NCBI GenBank assembly: GCA_025964685.1
Contig: JAOPYG010000293.1
Span: 50,360-114,359 of the forward strand
DNA from: Actinoallomurus sp.
GTDB lineage: Bacteria; Actinomycetota; Actinomycetes; Streptosporangiales; Streptosporangiaceae
Direction of reading: 5' to 3'
DNA length: 64,000 bases
Positions 17,430 to 26,885 of this stretch are shown piece after piece. The notes beneath the pieces were generated by a model that was given only the letters and a program-made list of their open reading frames with translations, was not told the origin of the DNA and searched no databases. The position numbers were made by a program, and so were the translations under genes. Numbering within the stretch: the stretch's first letter is position 1; each line of letters starts with the position of its first letter.

Positions 17430-19131
17430 CGCCGTACCCGGTGACGGCGGGCGACGCCCGCGTCGAGTGCTCGCCATCCTGATGACCGCGCTGGTGAGCG
17501 GATGTGGGCCGGCGACACAGGTGGAGTCGACCGCGACGCCCGAGCTCGCGGCGTACGACGTCGCCCCGGTCCCGCGCGATCACGTACGGGACGGCGGCAC
17601 GCTCCGGCTGGCGACCACGGAGTTCCGCACGCAGTGGAACTACTGGCATCTGGGCGGCGCGGACCTGGACACCGCGCGGATCCTCGGCGCGATGATGCCG
17701 TGGCTGTTCCGCGGCGACCAGAACGGCAGGGTCACGAACGACCCGGCGTACCTCGTACGGGCCGAGGTCACCCGCACCCGCCCGAAGCAGGTGATCACCT
17801 ATGAACTTAACCCGCGGGCCCGCTGGTCCGACGGCACACCGCTCGGCTACCGCGACTTCCAGGCGCTGTGGCGGGCCTGCCGCGGCCACGACCCGGCGTA
17901 CCAGATCACCGCGTCGACCGGGTATGAGCGGATCGAGAGCGTCCGGCGCGGTACGAACGACCGGGCGGTGGTCATCACCTTCGCCCGGCCGTTCGGCGAG
18001 TGGCGGAGTCTGTTCAGCCCGCTCTATCCGGCGAAGGCGATCGGTGGCCCGGCCGCGTGGGACCGTGCGTGGCAGGGCCGCATCCCGGTCACCGCGGGCC
18101 CGTTCCGGCTCGAACGCATCGACCGGACCGCCGGGACGCTCTCCATCGTCCGCGATCCGCGATGGTGGGGCGCCCGGGCCAGGCTCGACCGCGTCATCTT
18201 CCGCTACCTCGCGCGCGACGCGATGCCCGGAGCGTTCGCGAGCGGCGAGATCGACACCTTCGACGCCGGCTCGGACGCCGCCGCATACCGTCGGGCCCGG
18301 CAGGTCCCCGGTGCCGTCGTCCGCAGGGCGGCCGGCCCCGACTTCAGTCAGCTCACGTTCAACGGTGCCGCTCCGGCGCTGGCCGACGTGAACGTGCGCC
18401 GTGCGGTGGCGATGGCCATCGACCGCCGGGCACTCGCCCGCTCGTCCCTGGCCGGGCTCGACGTGCCGGTACGCCTCCTGAACGATCACGCCTTCGTCAA
18501 CACCCAGCAGGGCCATGTGGACGACGCGGGCGAGCTGGACGCCTACCACCCCGATCGCGCCGCGCGCCTCCTGGACCGCGCCGGCTGGCGGCCGGCCGGG
18601 CGTTCCCGCCGCAAGGACGGCACGCCGCTGACACTCCGGTACGTCTATCCGCTGAGCGCCGCGGCGAGCCGGCGCAACGGTGAGCTGATCCAGATCATGC
18701 TCGGCCGCGTCGGCGTACGGCTGGAGCTGCGGCCGGTGCCCGACAGCGATTTCTTCGACAGATATCTCATCCCGGGCGCCTACGACATCGCGCCGTTCTC
18801 GTGGATCGGCGGTCCGTTCCCCATCTCGGGCATGAGGTCCATCTACGGCCGCCCCCGCGGCACCGATCCGCAGCAGAACGTCGCCCGCGTCGGCTCCGCG
18901 CGCCTCGACGCGCTGCTCGACCGGGCGACCGGCGAGCTGAACACGGCGAGAGCCCGGCAGTACGCGAACGAGGCGGACCGGATGATCTGGGCCGAGGTGC
19001 ACTCGGTGACGTTGTTCCAGCGTCCGCAGATCGTTCCCGCGCGGCGGAACCTGGTGAACTGGGGAGCCTTCGGCCTCTCCACGCCGGTATGGACCGACGT
19101 CGGCTTCCGGCGTTTACCAGAAACTCGGTGA
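17422..19131 (+). CDS. Peptide/nickel-type ABC transporter substrate-binding lipoprotein
   Basis: An extracellular solute-binding protein of family 5, 569 residues, the last gene of the importer operon. The N-terminus is a lipoprotein signal (basic residues, VLAILMTALVSGC) with the lipidated Cys at 28. GGTLRLATTEF begins the mature fold, and YELNPRARWSDGTPLGYRDF is the typical family 5 motif. The ATG at 17422 follows AGGAGGAACCG and overlaps the ATPase gene by 8 nt. The binding protein is last in this operon, whereas in many dpp operons it comes first. The ligand is unknown. Confidence 0.9.
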   Translation: MRDAVPGDGGRRPRRVLAILMTALVSGCGPATQVESTATPELAAYDVAPVPRDHVRDGGTLRLATTEFRTQWNYWHLGGADLDTARILGAMMPWLFRGDQNGRVTNDPAYLVRAEVTRTRPKQVITYELNPRARWSDGTPLGYRDFQALWRACRGHDPAYQITASTGYERIESVRRGTNDRAVVITFARPFGEWRSLFSPLYPAKAIGGPAAWDRAWQGRIPVTAGPFRLERIDRTAGTLSIVRDPRWWGARARLDRVIFRYLARDAMPGAFASGEIDTFDAGSDAAAYRRARQVPGAVVRRAAGPDFSQLTFNGAAPALADVNVRRAVAMAIDRRALARSSLAGLDVPVRLLNDHAFVNTQQGHVDDAGELDAYHPDRAARLLDRAGWRPAGRSRRKDGTPLTLRYVYPLSAAASRRNGELIQIMLGRVGVRLELRPVPDSDFFDRYLIPGAYDIAPFSWIGGPFPISGMRSIYGRPRGTDPQQNVARVGSARLDALLDRATGELNTARARQYANEADRMIWAEVHSVTLFQRPQIVPARRNLVNWGAFGLSTPVWTDVGFRRLPETR

Positions 19132-19410
19132 GCCGTACGGGCCCTTCCCGCCGAGCACGGCTTCTTCGGCCGTGACCTTCAGCGGGGTGTTGTGGAGCGC
19201 GTCCTCGGCAGCCTGCACGATGCTGATGAGGGCCCATCTGAGCTGTCTACGCTGACTGTCGACGGCGCCGCCGGCATCCAGCTGCGCACGTTGGGCCACG
19301 TCGAACGAATTGTTGAGCATTCGTTCAAGTTCGATAGCGTCTTTCCTGACGCCATTTACCGCCTGCGCGAGCTTCCCATAGAACGGGTTGTCAAGCAGAA
19401 ATCCCGCCAT
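19114..19410 (-). CDS. Hypothetical 98-residue helical protein
   Basis: A small protein I do not recognise, on the minus strand and overlapping the last 18 nt of the importer gene tail to tail. It begins MAGFLLDNPFYGKLAQAVNG and looks mostly helical and amphipathic; no signal peptide, membrane segment or Cys is present. The start ATG at 19410 has an AGAAGG about 9 nt upstream. The frame stays open further upstream but loses coding character. Third-position GC is lower than in its neighbours, and some codons are rare for this genome, which may mark recent acquisition or weak expression. Function unknown. Confidence 0.5.
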   Translation of the reverse strand: MAGFLLDNPFYGKLAQAVNGVRKDAIELERMLNNSFDVAQRAQLDAGGAVDSQRRQLRWALISIVQAAEDALHNTPLKVTAEEAVLGGKGPYGSPSFW

Positions 19411-19715
19411 CGCCGGCACCCTTCTGCCCACGGTGTTCAGTGGTGGCGATGCTAATGGCCCTTGCCCAGGGTGAACAGGCCCTAACGCAGGAATGTGGCC
19501 GCAGGCCGCGATCCGATGCGCCTCCGTGACATGGACTTTACCGACGACGACCGGCCCCTGACCGGACACGACCACGAAAGCGCATGTCGGCGCCTATTCG
19601 AGGGTGCGGCAAGGGCTTTGGTTCGTTTGTGTAAACGCGTTGTAGCGGACCGTGTCCAGGCGTGTCAGGGACATTGGAGGCGCCCGAAGCCGACGCGGCT
19701 CGGCGGTACGGCACG
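19411..19715. other. Intergenic stretch without a recognised gene
   Basis: About 300 nt between the 98-residue gene and the histidine kinase terminator. Base composition is more AT-rich in the middle (around 19600-19650) than elsewhere in the window. The promoter of the 98-residue gene should lie here, but I see no convincing -10/-35 pair, repeat or structured RNA. Confidence 0.4.
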
Positions 19716-19736
19716 CGGCCGCTCCGGGAGCGGCCG
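19716..19736 (-). terminator. Hairpin at the end of the two-component operon
   Basis: An 8-bp perfect stem (CGGCCGCT / AGCGGCCG) with a 5-nt loop lies 14 nt beyond the histidine kinase stop on the minus strand. It is a plausible transcription end for the response regulator/kinase pair, without a clear T-tract. Confidence 0.5.
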
Positions 19737-19749
19737 AGTGAGCCCTCTC

Positions 19750-21147
19750 CTACCCGCCGATGAGAGGTGCGTCCAGCGCGCCCGGCAGCCGCAGCCATGC
19801 CCGGGTGCCGCCGCCGTCGGCGGGGTCGAGCCGGATCTGCCCGCCTGCCTCGCGTACGGCCCGTGCCGCGATGGCCAGGCCGAGTCCGGACCCCGGCAGC
19901 CCCCGCGCGGACGGAGAGCGCCAGAACCGGTCAAAGACATAGGGCAGGTCCTCGGCCGGGATGCCGGGACCCTCGTCCCGTACGGTCAGCTCGCCGGCGC
20001 GCAGCCGAACGGTCACCGTGCCATCGGACGGGCTGAACTTGACCGCGTTGTCCAGCAGGTTCACCACGGCACGCTCCAGCGACGCCGCGTCACCGTGGGC
20101 GTACCACGGCGAGACCTGGGCGTCGATGTGGAGTGAGGGGCCGCGCGGCCGTACCCGGCGTACGGCGTTCTCCACGACCTCGTGCAGCGGTACCACCTCC
20201 GACGCGCCCGGCGTCCCCGACTCGGCGCGTGACAGGTCGAGCAGGTCGCCGACGAGGCTGGACAGCTCCACGAGCTGGGCTTTCACGTTGACCAGCAGCC
20301 GCTTCTTGTCGGCGTCGGGCAGCGGCCGGCCCGTCGTCTCGCTGCGCAGCATCAGGTCGACGTTGGTCCGCAGGCTGGTCAGGGGCGTGCGCAGCTCGTG
20401 CCCGGCGTCCACGATCAGCCGCTGCTGGCGCTCCCGCGACCCGGCGAGAGCGCGGGTCATGCTGTTGAACGACCGGCTCAGCCTTGCGATCTCGTCCGTT
20501 CCGCCCGCCGGGATCGTCGTCGCCAGATCCTCGGTGCGGGCGATGTGCTCGACCACGTCGGTGAGCTGGTCCACGGGTTTCAGCCCGGCACGCGCGATGA
20601 GCAGGCCCGCGACCGCCGCCCCGACCACGCCGACCGCCGACAGGGCGAGGAGGAGTAGCGCGAGCCCGTTCAGCGAGTCGGTCACCTGCGTGAGCGGTTT
20701 GGCCACGGACACCGCGACCCCGGGCTGGTCCGGGCGGGTGAAGACACGCACCGGCGTGCCGTCCGTCAGGGTGCCGTCGCGGTAGGTGGCCCCCTTCAGC
20801 CCGCGGGCGATGGCGACGTCGTCGGGGGAGACCTTGAGCGGAATGGTGGTGCGGGGCGGGCTGCATACGGTGCCGTCCCGGCTCACGACCAGGAGTGTGG
20901 GCAGGAATCCGCCGAGCCGGTCGCCGGGCGGTGGGTCGTCACAGAGGCTGCCCTGTTGGCCCGCGGAGCGCAGATCGGCGGCCCGTGGTCCGCCGCCGCG
21001 CGGCCCCGACAGTGACTGGTCGAGCTGGTCCATCAGCCGCCCGCGTACGACGAACCAGCAGCCGACCGCGCAGGCGGCGACCGCCACCGCCACCGCCAGG
21101 CTGGTCAGTACCGCCAGCCGGGCGCGCAGGGACAGGTGCCGTCTCAC
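19750..21147 (-). CDS. Two-component sensor histidine kinase (MprB-like)
   Basis: A membrane sensor kinase of 465 residues. Order of parts: N-terminal membrane segment (about 11-34), an external sensor loop (35-160), second membrane segment (161-186), HAMP linker (187-240), a dimerisation and phosphoacceptor region with His250 in DAGHELRTPL, and a catalytic ATPase domain with N-box LLDNAVKFSP, DEGPGIP and GSGLGLAIA. It phosphorylates the response regulator encoded 10 nt upstream in the same operon. The external loop with several Cys and the overall layout resemble MprB-type envelope stress sensors. The stimulus is not readable from sequence. Confidence 0.92.
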   Translation of the reverse strand: MRRHLSLRARLAVLTSLAVAVAVAACAVGCWFVVRGRLMDQLDQSLSGPRGGGPRAADLRSAGQQGSLCDDPPPGDRLGGFLPTLLVVSRDGTVCSPPRTTIPLKVSPDDVAIARGLKGATYRDGTLTDGTPVRVFTRPDQPGVAVSVAKPLTQVTDSLNGLALLLLALSAVGVVGAAVAGLLIARAGLKPVDQLTDVVEHIARTEDLATTIPAGGTDEIARLSRSFNSMTRALAGSRERQQRLIVDAGHELRTPLTSLRTNVDLMLRSETTGRPLPDADKKRLLVNVKAQLVELSSLVGDLLDLSRAESGTPGASEVVPLHEVVENAVRRVRPRGPSLHIDAQVSPWYAHGDAASLERAVVNLLDNAVKFSPSDGTVTVRLRAGELTVRDEGPGIPAEDLPYVFDRFWRSPSARGLPGSGLGLAIAARAVREAGGQIRLDPADGGGTRAWLRLPGALDAPLIGG

Positions 21148-21157
21148 GAGCCCTCCT

Positions 21158-21826
21158 TCATGGGGCGCGCAGTACGTAGCCGACGCCGCGCACGGTGTTG
21201 ATGAGACGCGGCTCGCCGGTCTTGCGCCGCAGGTACATCACGTACACGTCCAGGGAGTTGGACGAGGGCTCGAAGTCGAACCCCCACACCGCCTTCAGGA
21301 TCTGTTCGCGGGTCAGCACCTGGCGCGGGTGGGTGAGGAACAGCTCGAGCAGGGAGTACTCGGTGCGGGTGAGCTCCAGGGCACGGCCGTCGCGGGTGAC
21401 CTCGCGGGTGAGGGTGTTCATCCGCAACCCGGCGTACTCCAGCACGTCGTCGCCGCGGACCGTCACCACGCTGCGGCGCAGGAGCGCCCGGACCCGCGCG
21501 AGCAGCTCGTCCAGCTCGAACGGTTTGACGAGGTAGTCGTCGGCGCCGGCGTCCAGGCCGGTCACCCGGTCGCCGACCGTGTCGCGCGCGGTCAGCATCA
21601 GCACGGGGAGCGTCTCTCCTCGGGCGCGCAGGCGCCGGCACGTGGTCAGGCCGTCCATGCGGGGCATGAGCACGTCGAGGATGGCCAGATCGGGGCGGGT
21701 ACGGTCGAGCTCGTCCAGCGCCGATAGGCCGTCGGTGGCCGTGATGACCTCATAGTCCTCGAACGTGAGGCTGCTCGCGAGGGACTCGCGGACTGCGGGT
21801 TCGTCGTCAACGACCAGAATGCGCAC
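21158..21826 (-). CDS. Two-component response regulator, OmpR/PhoB type (MprA-like)
   Basis: A 222-residue DNA-binding response regulator. The receiver domain holds the acidic pocket (VVDDEP), the phosphorylation site Asp51 in [13 protein letters not shown], and the switch residues Thr79 and Lys101 ([10 protein letters not shown]). The C-terminal winged helix (about 130-222) ends [15 protein letters not shown], typical of the OmpR family. It is followed after 10 nt by its cognate kinase and likely controls that operon itself. Its other targets are unknown. Best resemblance is to the MprA/TrcR group of actinobacteria. Confidence 0.93.
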   Translation of the reverse strand: MRILVVDDEPAVRESLASSLTFEDYEVITATDGLSALDELDRTRPDLAILDVLMPRMDGLTTCRRLRARGETLPVLMLTARDTVGDRVTGLDAGADDYLVKPFELDELLARVRALLRRSVVTVRGDDVLEYAGLRMNTLTREVTRDGRALELTRTEYSLLELFLTHPRQVLTREQILKAVWGFDFEPSSNSLDVYVMYLRRKTGEPRLINTVRGVGYVLRAP

Positions 21827-21899
21827 GTCATCGACGGTAGCTCCGCATTGGACCTGTTCAGCCGGTTACGTGGCCGTTTCTCATTGAAATCTCACCTGG

Positions 21900-22661
21900 T
21901 CAGGGGAAGGGAACCTCGACGGCCCGCCGGTCGGGCGTGAAGCGCGGGTTCCAGACGTACAACCCCAGGTCGCGCTGGGACGCGGAGGTGCTCACCGGCA
22001 TGTCGGTGGCGACCCTCACGAGGTAGCTGGCGCCCGCCGGGATGTACTGGTCCTCGTCCTCGGATCGCGGCGGTGCGAAGCCGAGCGTGTTCACCACGTC
22101 CGTGTGGTCGGGGAGCGTGCACATGTCCGCCGGAGCTCCCGGCTGCGGCATGCAGCGGGTTTTCGACGGCACGAGCGACCGCTTGACGAAAAGGTCGGCC
22201 GGGAAGTCCAGGAGTGCAGGCTCGGTGCCCGTGTTGGTGATCACGTAGTCGATGTAGCCGAGCGTCGTGCTGTGCGGAGGCGGGGTCCGGGTGCTGGCCA
22301 GCGGCCGGTCGGAGGTCCCGCCCTTGACCGCGGCCAGTGAGTAGGAGAACCCGTCCGGGGTGCTGACGTCCAGCTTGGCGCCCGTCTTGAGCTGGGACAG
22401 GCTGCGTACGCCGGTGGAGGCGCCCGGCACCGGGGCCTGCGCGCGTGAGGCGCTGGTGCGTTCCGCCACGGTCCGCGGGATGGGCGCGGTCTGGTCGGCG
22501 TGGGCGCGGAGCACGAGGATCAGACCGGCGATCGCGCCCACCCCGAGCACCCCGGTCACGCCGCCCGCGATACCGAGACGGGCGGCGTGCCGGGCCTGCT
22601 TCTGCCTTCTATGCGAATGGCTGTGCGAATGATCGGGCGGTGAGTACTGACTCCGTGCCAT
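21900..22661 (-). CDS. Membrane-anchored secreted protein of unknown function
   Basis: A 253-residue protein with a His-rich cytoplasmic start (alternating His/Ser, residues 12-18), one membrane segment (about 30-50, AGGVTGVLGVGAIAGLILVL) and an external domain. The outer part contains two Cys about 12 residues apart (TRCMPQPG and DMCTLPD) that could form a disulfide, and a GYIDYVITNTGTEPALLDFP segment, which recalls immunoglobulin-like DUF4352 domains. The run GASYLVRVATDMPV also fits a beta-sandwich. It lies upstream of the two-component genes on the same strand but 73 nt away, so co-regulation is possible. Function unknown. Confidence 0.7.
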   Translation of the reverse strand: MARSQYSPPDHSHSHSHRRQKQARHAARLGIAGGVTGVLGVGAIAGLILVLRAHADQTAPIPRTVAERTSASRAQAPVPGASTGVRSLSQLKTGAKLDVSTPDGFSYSLAAVKGGTSDRPLASTRTPPPHSTTLGYIDYVITNTGTEPALLDFPADLFVKRSLVPSKTRCMPQPGAPADMCTLPDHTDVVNTLGFAPPRSEDEDQYIPAGASYLVRVATDMPVSTSASQRDLGLYVWNPRFTPDRRAVEVPFP

Positions 22662-22797
22662 GGCCTTCCACGTCCGGGTCGCGGTCGGATGCGCTCCGTG
22701 ACGTTAGGGCAGGTAGGCGCGGGCCGACGCTGATCAAGAGCCCAAAACATAGCGCAACTTTCAACGAAAATGCCGCCACTGGGCCGATGACAAACGG

Positions 22798-24447
22798 TCA
22801 GGGCACCATCCACGACAGGACCGCTACGGATTGCAACAGTGCGAGCACGCACATTCCGGCGAGGAACACCAGGCTCCAGACGATCACGCGCCGGAAGATG
22901 TCGCCTTCCTTTCCGTCCATGCCGACGGCGGCGGCGGCGATCGCGAGGTTCTGCGGGGAGACCATCTTCCCGAGTACGCCGCCGGAGCTGTTCGAGGCCG
23001 CCATCAGCACGGGGGACAGGTGGGCCTTGCCCGCCGCGGCCACCTGCAGGGCGCCGAACAGTGAGTTCGACGAGGTGTCGGAGCCGGTCACCGCGGTGCC
23101 GAGCCAGCCGAGCACCGGGGAGAGGAAGGCGAAGAACCAGCCGGCGCCCGCCATCCAGGTGCCGAGGGTGATCGTCTGTCCGGAGGCGTTCATCACGTAC
23201 GCGAGTCCCAGCACGGCCATGACGGTGACGATCGCCCAGCGCAGCTGTACGAGAGTGGCCCAGTACGCGCGGAACGCCCGCCTCACACTGACCTTCAGCG
23301 CGATCGCGGTCAGCACCCCGGAGACCAACAGCAGGCTTCCCGCCGCGTTCACATAATTGATCTTGAATTGCGGCAGGGTGGACGCCTTACCGGCGGCGGT
23401 GGTGAGGTGCAGGCCGGGCCAATTGACGATCTTGGTCGGCTCGTCCAGCCAGCCCTTGATGGGATTGATCTGCGCCAGGACGAACACCACGATGATGATC
23501 GCGTACGGCGCGTACGCCCGTACGACCTCGCCCCGGTCGTCGGGGCGGGCGACGCGTCCGGCGAACTCCGGCGTCGGCTCGTCGGCTGCCCCACCGGCGA
23601 TGACCGGCGTGGGCTCGACGCCGCCGAGCGTCTCGCCCGGCTGCCAGACCCGCAGGAGCGCGACGAGCACGATGACCGAGAACAGCGACGCGACGATGTC
23701 GGTGAGCGGCACCGAGAGATGGTTGGAAGTGATCCACTGGGCGACGCCGAACGACACGCCCGCCGCCAGCGCCGCGACCCATGTCTGGGCGATACCGCGG
23801 CGTCCGTCGACGATGAACACCAGGACGAGCGGGACGAACACCGCGAGGATGGGCGTCTGGTGGCCGACCATGTCGCCGAGGGTGTCGGTCGAAATGTGGG
23901 TCACGCCACCGAGCGTGATGATCGGAATGGCCATCGCGCCGAACGCGACCGGCGCCGTGTTCGCCACGAGCGCGACCACTGCCGCCTTGAGCGGCTTGAA
24001 GCCCATCGCGATGAGCATGACCGACGTGATCGCGACCGGCGTGCCGAACCCGGCCAGCGCCTCCAGCAGTGCGCCGAACGAGAACGCGATGATGATCGCC
24101 TGGATCCGCTGGTCGTCGCTGACCTGGGCGAACGTCCGTCGCAGCACATCGAAGTGCCCGGTGTCGACGGTCATGGTGTAGATCCAGATCGCGTTGATCA
24201 CGATCCACAGGATCGGGAAGAAGCCGAATATCGCCCCTTCACTCCCGGCCAGGACGGCCTGGCCGGTCGGCATCCCGTACGCCCAGACCGCGATGACGAG
24301 CGCCACGACGAGCGCGATGACGGACGCCAGCCACGCTCGCATCCGCAGGATGCCGAGCAGGACGAAAAGGGTGAGCAGGGGAAGGGCCGCGACGAGCGAG
24401 CTCCAGGCCAGCGAGTGCGCCACGGGGTCGAGCACTTGGCGGTACAA
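22798..24447 (-). CDS. lldP: L-lactate/glycolate permease
   Basis: A proton-coupled importer of lactate and glycolate (LctP family), 549 residues with about 12-14 membrane segments. The family motif around LEALAGFGTPVAITSVMLI and the GSDTSSNSLFGALQV segment are clear. The start is a TTG at 24447: the only good ribosome site (GGAGGTGA) lies 6 nt upstream and contains the stop codon of glcF, so translation is coupled. Placement directly after glycolate oxidase genes indicates that it feeds glycolate (and perhaps lactate) to them. Confidence 0.92.
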   Translation of the reverse strand: MYRQVLDPVAHSLAWSSLVAALPLLTLFVLLGILRMRAWLASVIALVVALVIAVWAYGMPTGQAVLAGSEGAIFGFFPILWIVINAIWIYTMTVDTGHFDVLRRTFAQVSDDQRIQAIIIAFSFGALLEALAGFGTPVAITSVMLIAMGFKPLKAAVVALVANTAPVAFGAMAIPIITLGGVTHISTDTLGDMVGHQTPILAVFVPLVLVFIVDGRRGIAQTWVAALAAGVSFGVAQWITSNHLSVPLTDIVASLFSVIVLVALLRVWQPGETLGGVEPTPVIAGGAADEPTPEFAGRVARPDDRGEVVRAYAPYAIIIVVFVLAQINPIKGWLDEPTKIVNWPGLHLTTAAGKASTLPQFKINYVNAAGSLLLVSGVLTAIALKVSVRRAFRAYWATLVQLRWAIVTVMAVLGLAYVMNASGQTITLGTWMAGAGWFFAFLSPVLGWLGTAVTGSDTSSNSLFGALQVAAAGKAHLSPVLMAASNSSGGVLGKMVSPQNLAIAAAAVGMDGKEGDIFRRVIVWSLVFLAGMCVLALLQSVAVLSWMVP

Positions 24448-24453
24448 CGGGGG

Positions 24454-25716
24454 TCACCTCCGGGGGGACAACAGCACCTTGTCGATCCCCCGAATGGACG
24501 CGTCTAGTACTTCTGCGGTGTGAGCCACCGCGATCTCCTCGCCCCGGCGGCGCAGCGCTGTGGCGATCTGGAGGGAGCAGCCGGGATTGGCCGCCACCAG
24601 CAGTTCGGCGCCGGTCGCCGAGACGTTTCCCGCCTTGCGGTCGCCGAGCTCACCGGCGGCCTCAGGCTGGAGCAGGTTGTAGACGCCGGCCGACCCGCAG
24701 CAGATCTCCGGGTCGGCGATCTCGCGGATCTCCAGGCCCGGGATGCCGCGCAGCAGGTCACGCGGCTGGGCGCGGATGCCCTGGGCATGGGCGAGGTGGC
24801 AGGCGTCGTGGTAGGCGACCGTGATCTCCAGCGGATGCCGGGTCGCGCGGGGACCGAGCTCGGCGAGGTATTCGCTGAGGTCGCGTGTCTTGGCGGCGAA
24901 CTCCTGAGCGCGTTCGGCCCACTCGGGCTCGTCGGCCAGCACGTCGCCGTAGGTCTTCATCGCTGAGCCGCATCCGGCCGCGTTGACGATCACCACCTCG
25001 ACGTCGGCGAACGACTCGATCGTCTCCTTGGCGAACGCCTTGGCCTCGGCGGACCGGCCGCTGTGCAGCGACAGCGCCCCGCAGCAGCCCTGGCCCTTGG
25101 GGATGACGATGTCGCAGCCCTCCATCGCCAGAACGCGTGCGGTCGCCGCGTTGACGCCGGGGAAGAACTCCCGCTGCACGCAGCCGGTCAGCATGCCGAC
25201 GACGGCACGGCGCTCACCACGGGCCGGCACGTGCTCCGGCAGGCGTACGTGCTCGGCGCGCGGCGGCGCGAGACGTTCCATCGCGGCGAGCGTGGGGGAG
25301 ATGCGGTGCAGCAGCGGCGCCATGTTGATCTTGGAGGCCTGGTATGCGCGGAGCGGCCAGCGCAGGGCCCGGAGCCGCTTCGGGTACGGGAAGAACGCGA
25401 AGATCGCCTCGCGGAGGAGCCGGTCGGTGCGCGTACGGGGCTTGTCGTCCTCGACCCGCGCGCGGGTGACCTCGATGAGCCGGTCGTACTGCACGCCCGA
25501 CGGGCAGGCGGTCACGCAGGCCATGCAGCCCAGGCAACGGTCGAAGTGCTCGACCATCGAGTCGCTGAACGGCTCGCCCTCCTCATGCTGGATCATCAGG
25601 TTGATCCGGCCGCGCGGGGAGTCCATCTCCTCGCCCCACAGCTCGTACGTCGGGCAGGTCGGCAGGCAGAACCCGCAGTGCACGCAGTCGTCGAGCAGCT
25701 TGGGGAAGTCCTCCAT
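24454..25716 (-). CDS. glcF: Glycolate oxidase iron-sulfur subunit
   Basis: The electron-transfer subunit of glycolate oxidase, 420 residues. Two 4Fe-4S clusters are bound by CVHCGFCLPTC (Cys 11, 14, 17, 21) and CLGCMACVTAC (Cys 61, 64, 67, 71). They are followed by two CCG-type domains (GCVQREFFPGVNAAT, GQGCCGALSLHSG and EICCGSAGVYN), as in GlcF and LldE-like proteins. The ATG at 25716 overlaps the stop of glcE and puts the first cluster at the N-terminus; a longer upstream frame exists but is unneeded. It acts with GlcD and GlcE at the membrane, passing electrons from glycolate to the respiratory chain. Confidence 0.93.
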   Translation of the reverse strand: MEDFPKLLDDCVHCGFCLPTCPTYELWGEEMDSPRGRINLMIQHEEGEPFSDSMVEHFDRCLGCMACVTACPSGVQYDRLIEVTRARVEDDKPRTRTDRLLREAIFAFFPYPKRLRALRWPLRAYQASKINMAPLLHRISPTLAAMERLAPPRAEHVRLPEHVPARGERRAVVGMLTGCVQREFFPGVNAATARVLAMEGCDIVIPKGQGCCGALSLHSGRSAEAKAFAKETIESFADVEVVIVNAAGCGSAMKTYGDVLADEPEWAERAQEFAAKTRDLSEYLAELGPRATRHPLEITVAYHDACHLAHAQGIRAQPRDLLRGIPGLEIREIADPEICCGSAGVYNLLQPEAAGELGDRKAGNVSATGAELLVAANPGCSLQIATALRRRGEEIAVAHTAEVLDASIRGIDKVLLSPRR

Positions 25717-26885
25717 CAGATCCCTCCCGCGAAGCGTCCCGGTGACAGTCGGTGTCCGGGATCGAACTGGTCCTTGACGCGCCGCATCAGCGGGAGAGCC
25801 GGTATGGGTCCCCACCGGTCGAGCGTCGTGTCATCCGGTGCCACCAGCACGACGGCGGTGCCGTGCCCACGCAGCCGCGCCAGGGTCTCCTCGGCGCCGT
25901 CGGCGGGCAGGCCGACGTGCCAGATCCCGCGCCCGGCGCAGCCGCGGACGTGCCCCGGCCCCTCGGCCAGGATCGCGGTCAGCTTCGAGGGCGCGGCGCG
26001 TACCTCGGCGAGCACGTCGCCCTCGGGCAGCCGTCCCCACCACGCCGGCGGCTCGGCGGTGATCTTCCCGCCGACGAGCTCGCGCGCCGCCTCCGCGCGC
26101 TGCGGAACGGCGTCGGCGACCCCTTCGAGCAGCACGGTGACGCTGATCGGGCCGGGGCCGTCCACCTCGATCGCGGCCGGCACGAGCGGCGAGTGCAGCA
26201 GCGCCCGCGTCAGTTCCAAGGCCTGGTCCGCGTCCTCGGCGGTGGCCGTGACGTACGCGCTCGCCTGCGGCAGCGGATGCAGCCGGAACGCCGCCTCCGT
26301 GATCAGGCCAAGCGTGCCCCGCGAGCCGGTGAACAGCTTGCCGAGGTCATAGCCGGCGACGTTCTTGACCACCTTGCCGCCGGCGTGCGCGACGACGCCA
26401 TCGGCCCGCACCACCGTGATCCCGATGAGCAGGTCGCGCGCCGAGCCGTACAGGAGCCGCCGCGGACCCGCGGAGGCGGTGGCCAGCACCCCGCCGATCG
26501 TCGCGCCGGGCACCAGGTCGTCGATCGCGAGCTGCTGGCCGGTGCCCGCGACGACCTCCTGCAGGTCGGCCAGCGGCAGGCCCGCCTCGGTCTTGACGAC
26601 CAGGTCGCCTGCGGTGTGCTCGATCAGCCGGTCGAGCCGTCGGGTGTCGATGAGCAGGTCGCAACGCTCGGGCGGGGAGCCCCAGTGCAGCTTGGTGCCG
26701 GCGCCACGGGGTACGACGGCCAGCTCGTACTCGGCCGCGGTCCGCATCAGCTCGCTCGCCTCCGCGAGGGTGGCGGGTGCGGCGACGTAGGACGGCGTCA
26801 CTCCCTGCACGGCGTCTTCCGGCTCGCCCGGCCTGGTGTCGCACGTCTTCGCGAGGGCGTCGAGGGGGCCACGAGGGGAGGTCAT
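25716..26885 (-). CDS. glcE: Glycolate oxidase FAD-binding subunit
   Basis: An FAD-linked oxidase subunit of 389 residues. The FAD domain is recognisable from VPRGAGTKLHWG, then VPGATIGGVLATASAGPRRL and GGKVVKNVAGYDLGKLFTGS, all near-identical to the GlcE pattern. The C-terminal part ends RVKDQFDPGHRLSPGRF, the usual tail of FAD-linked oxidases. It is one of three subunits (GlcD, GlcE, GlcF) needed for glycolate oxidation. Its start overlaps the glcD stop and its stop overlaps the glcF start by single bases, so all three are coupled. Confidence 0.93.
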   Translation of the reverse strand: MTSPRGPLDALAKTCDTRPGEPEDAVQGVTPSYVAAPATLAEASELMRTAAEYELAVVPRGAGTKLHWGSPPERCDLLIDTRRLDRLIEHTAGDLVVKTEAGLPLADLQEVVAGTGQQLAIDDLVPGATIGGVLATASAGPRRLLYGSARDLLIGITVVRADGVVAHAGGKVVKNVAGYDLGKLFTGSRGTLGLITEAAFRLHPLPQASAYVTATAEDADQALELTRALLHSPLVPAAIEVDGPGPISVTVLLEGVADAVPQRAEAARELVGGKITAEPPAWWGRLPEGDVLAEVRAAPSKLTAILAEGPGHVRGCAGRGIWHVGLPADGAEETLARLRGHGTAVVLVAPDDTTLDRWGPIPALPLMRRVKDQFDPGHRLSPGRFAGGI

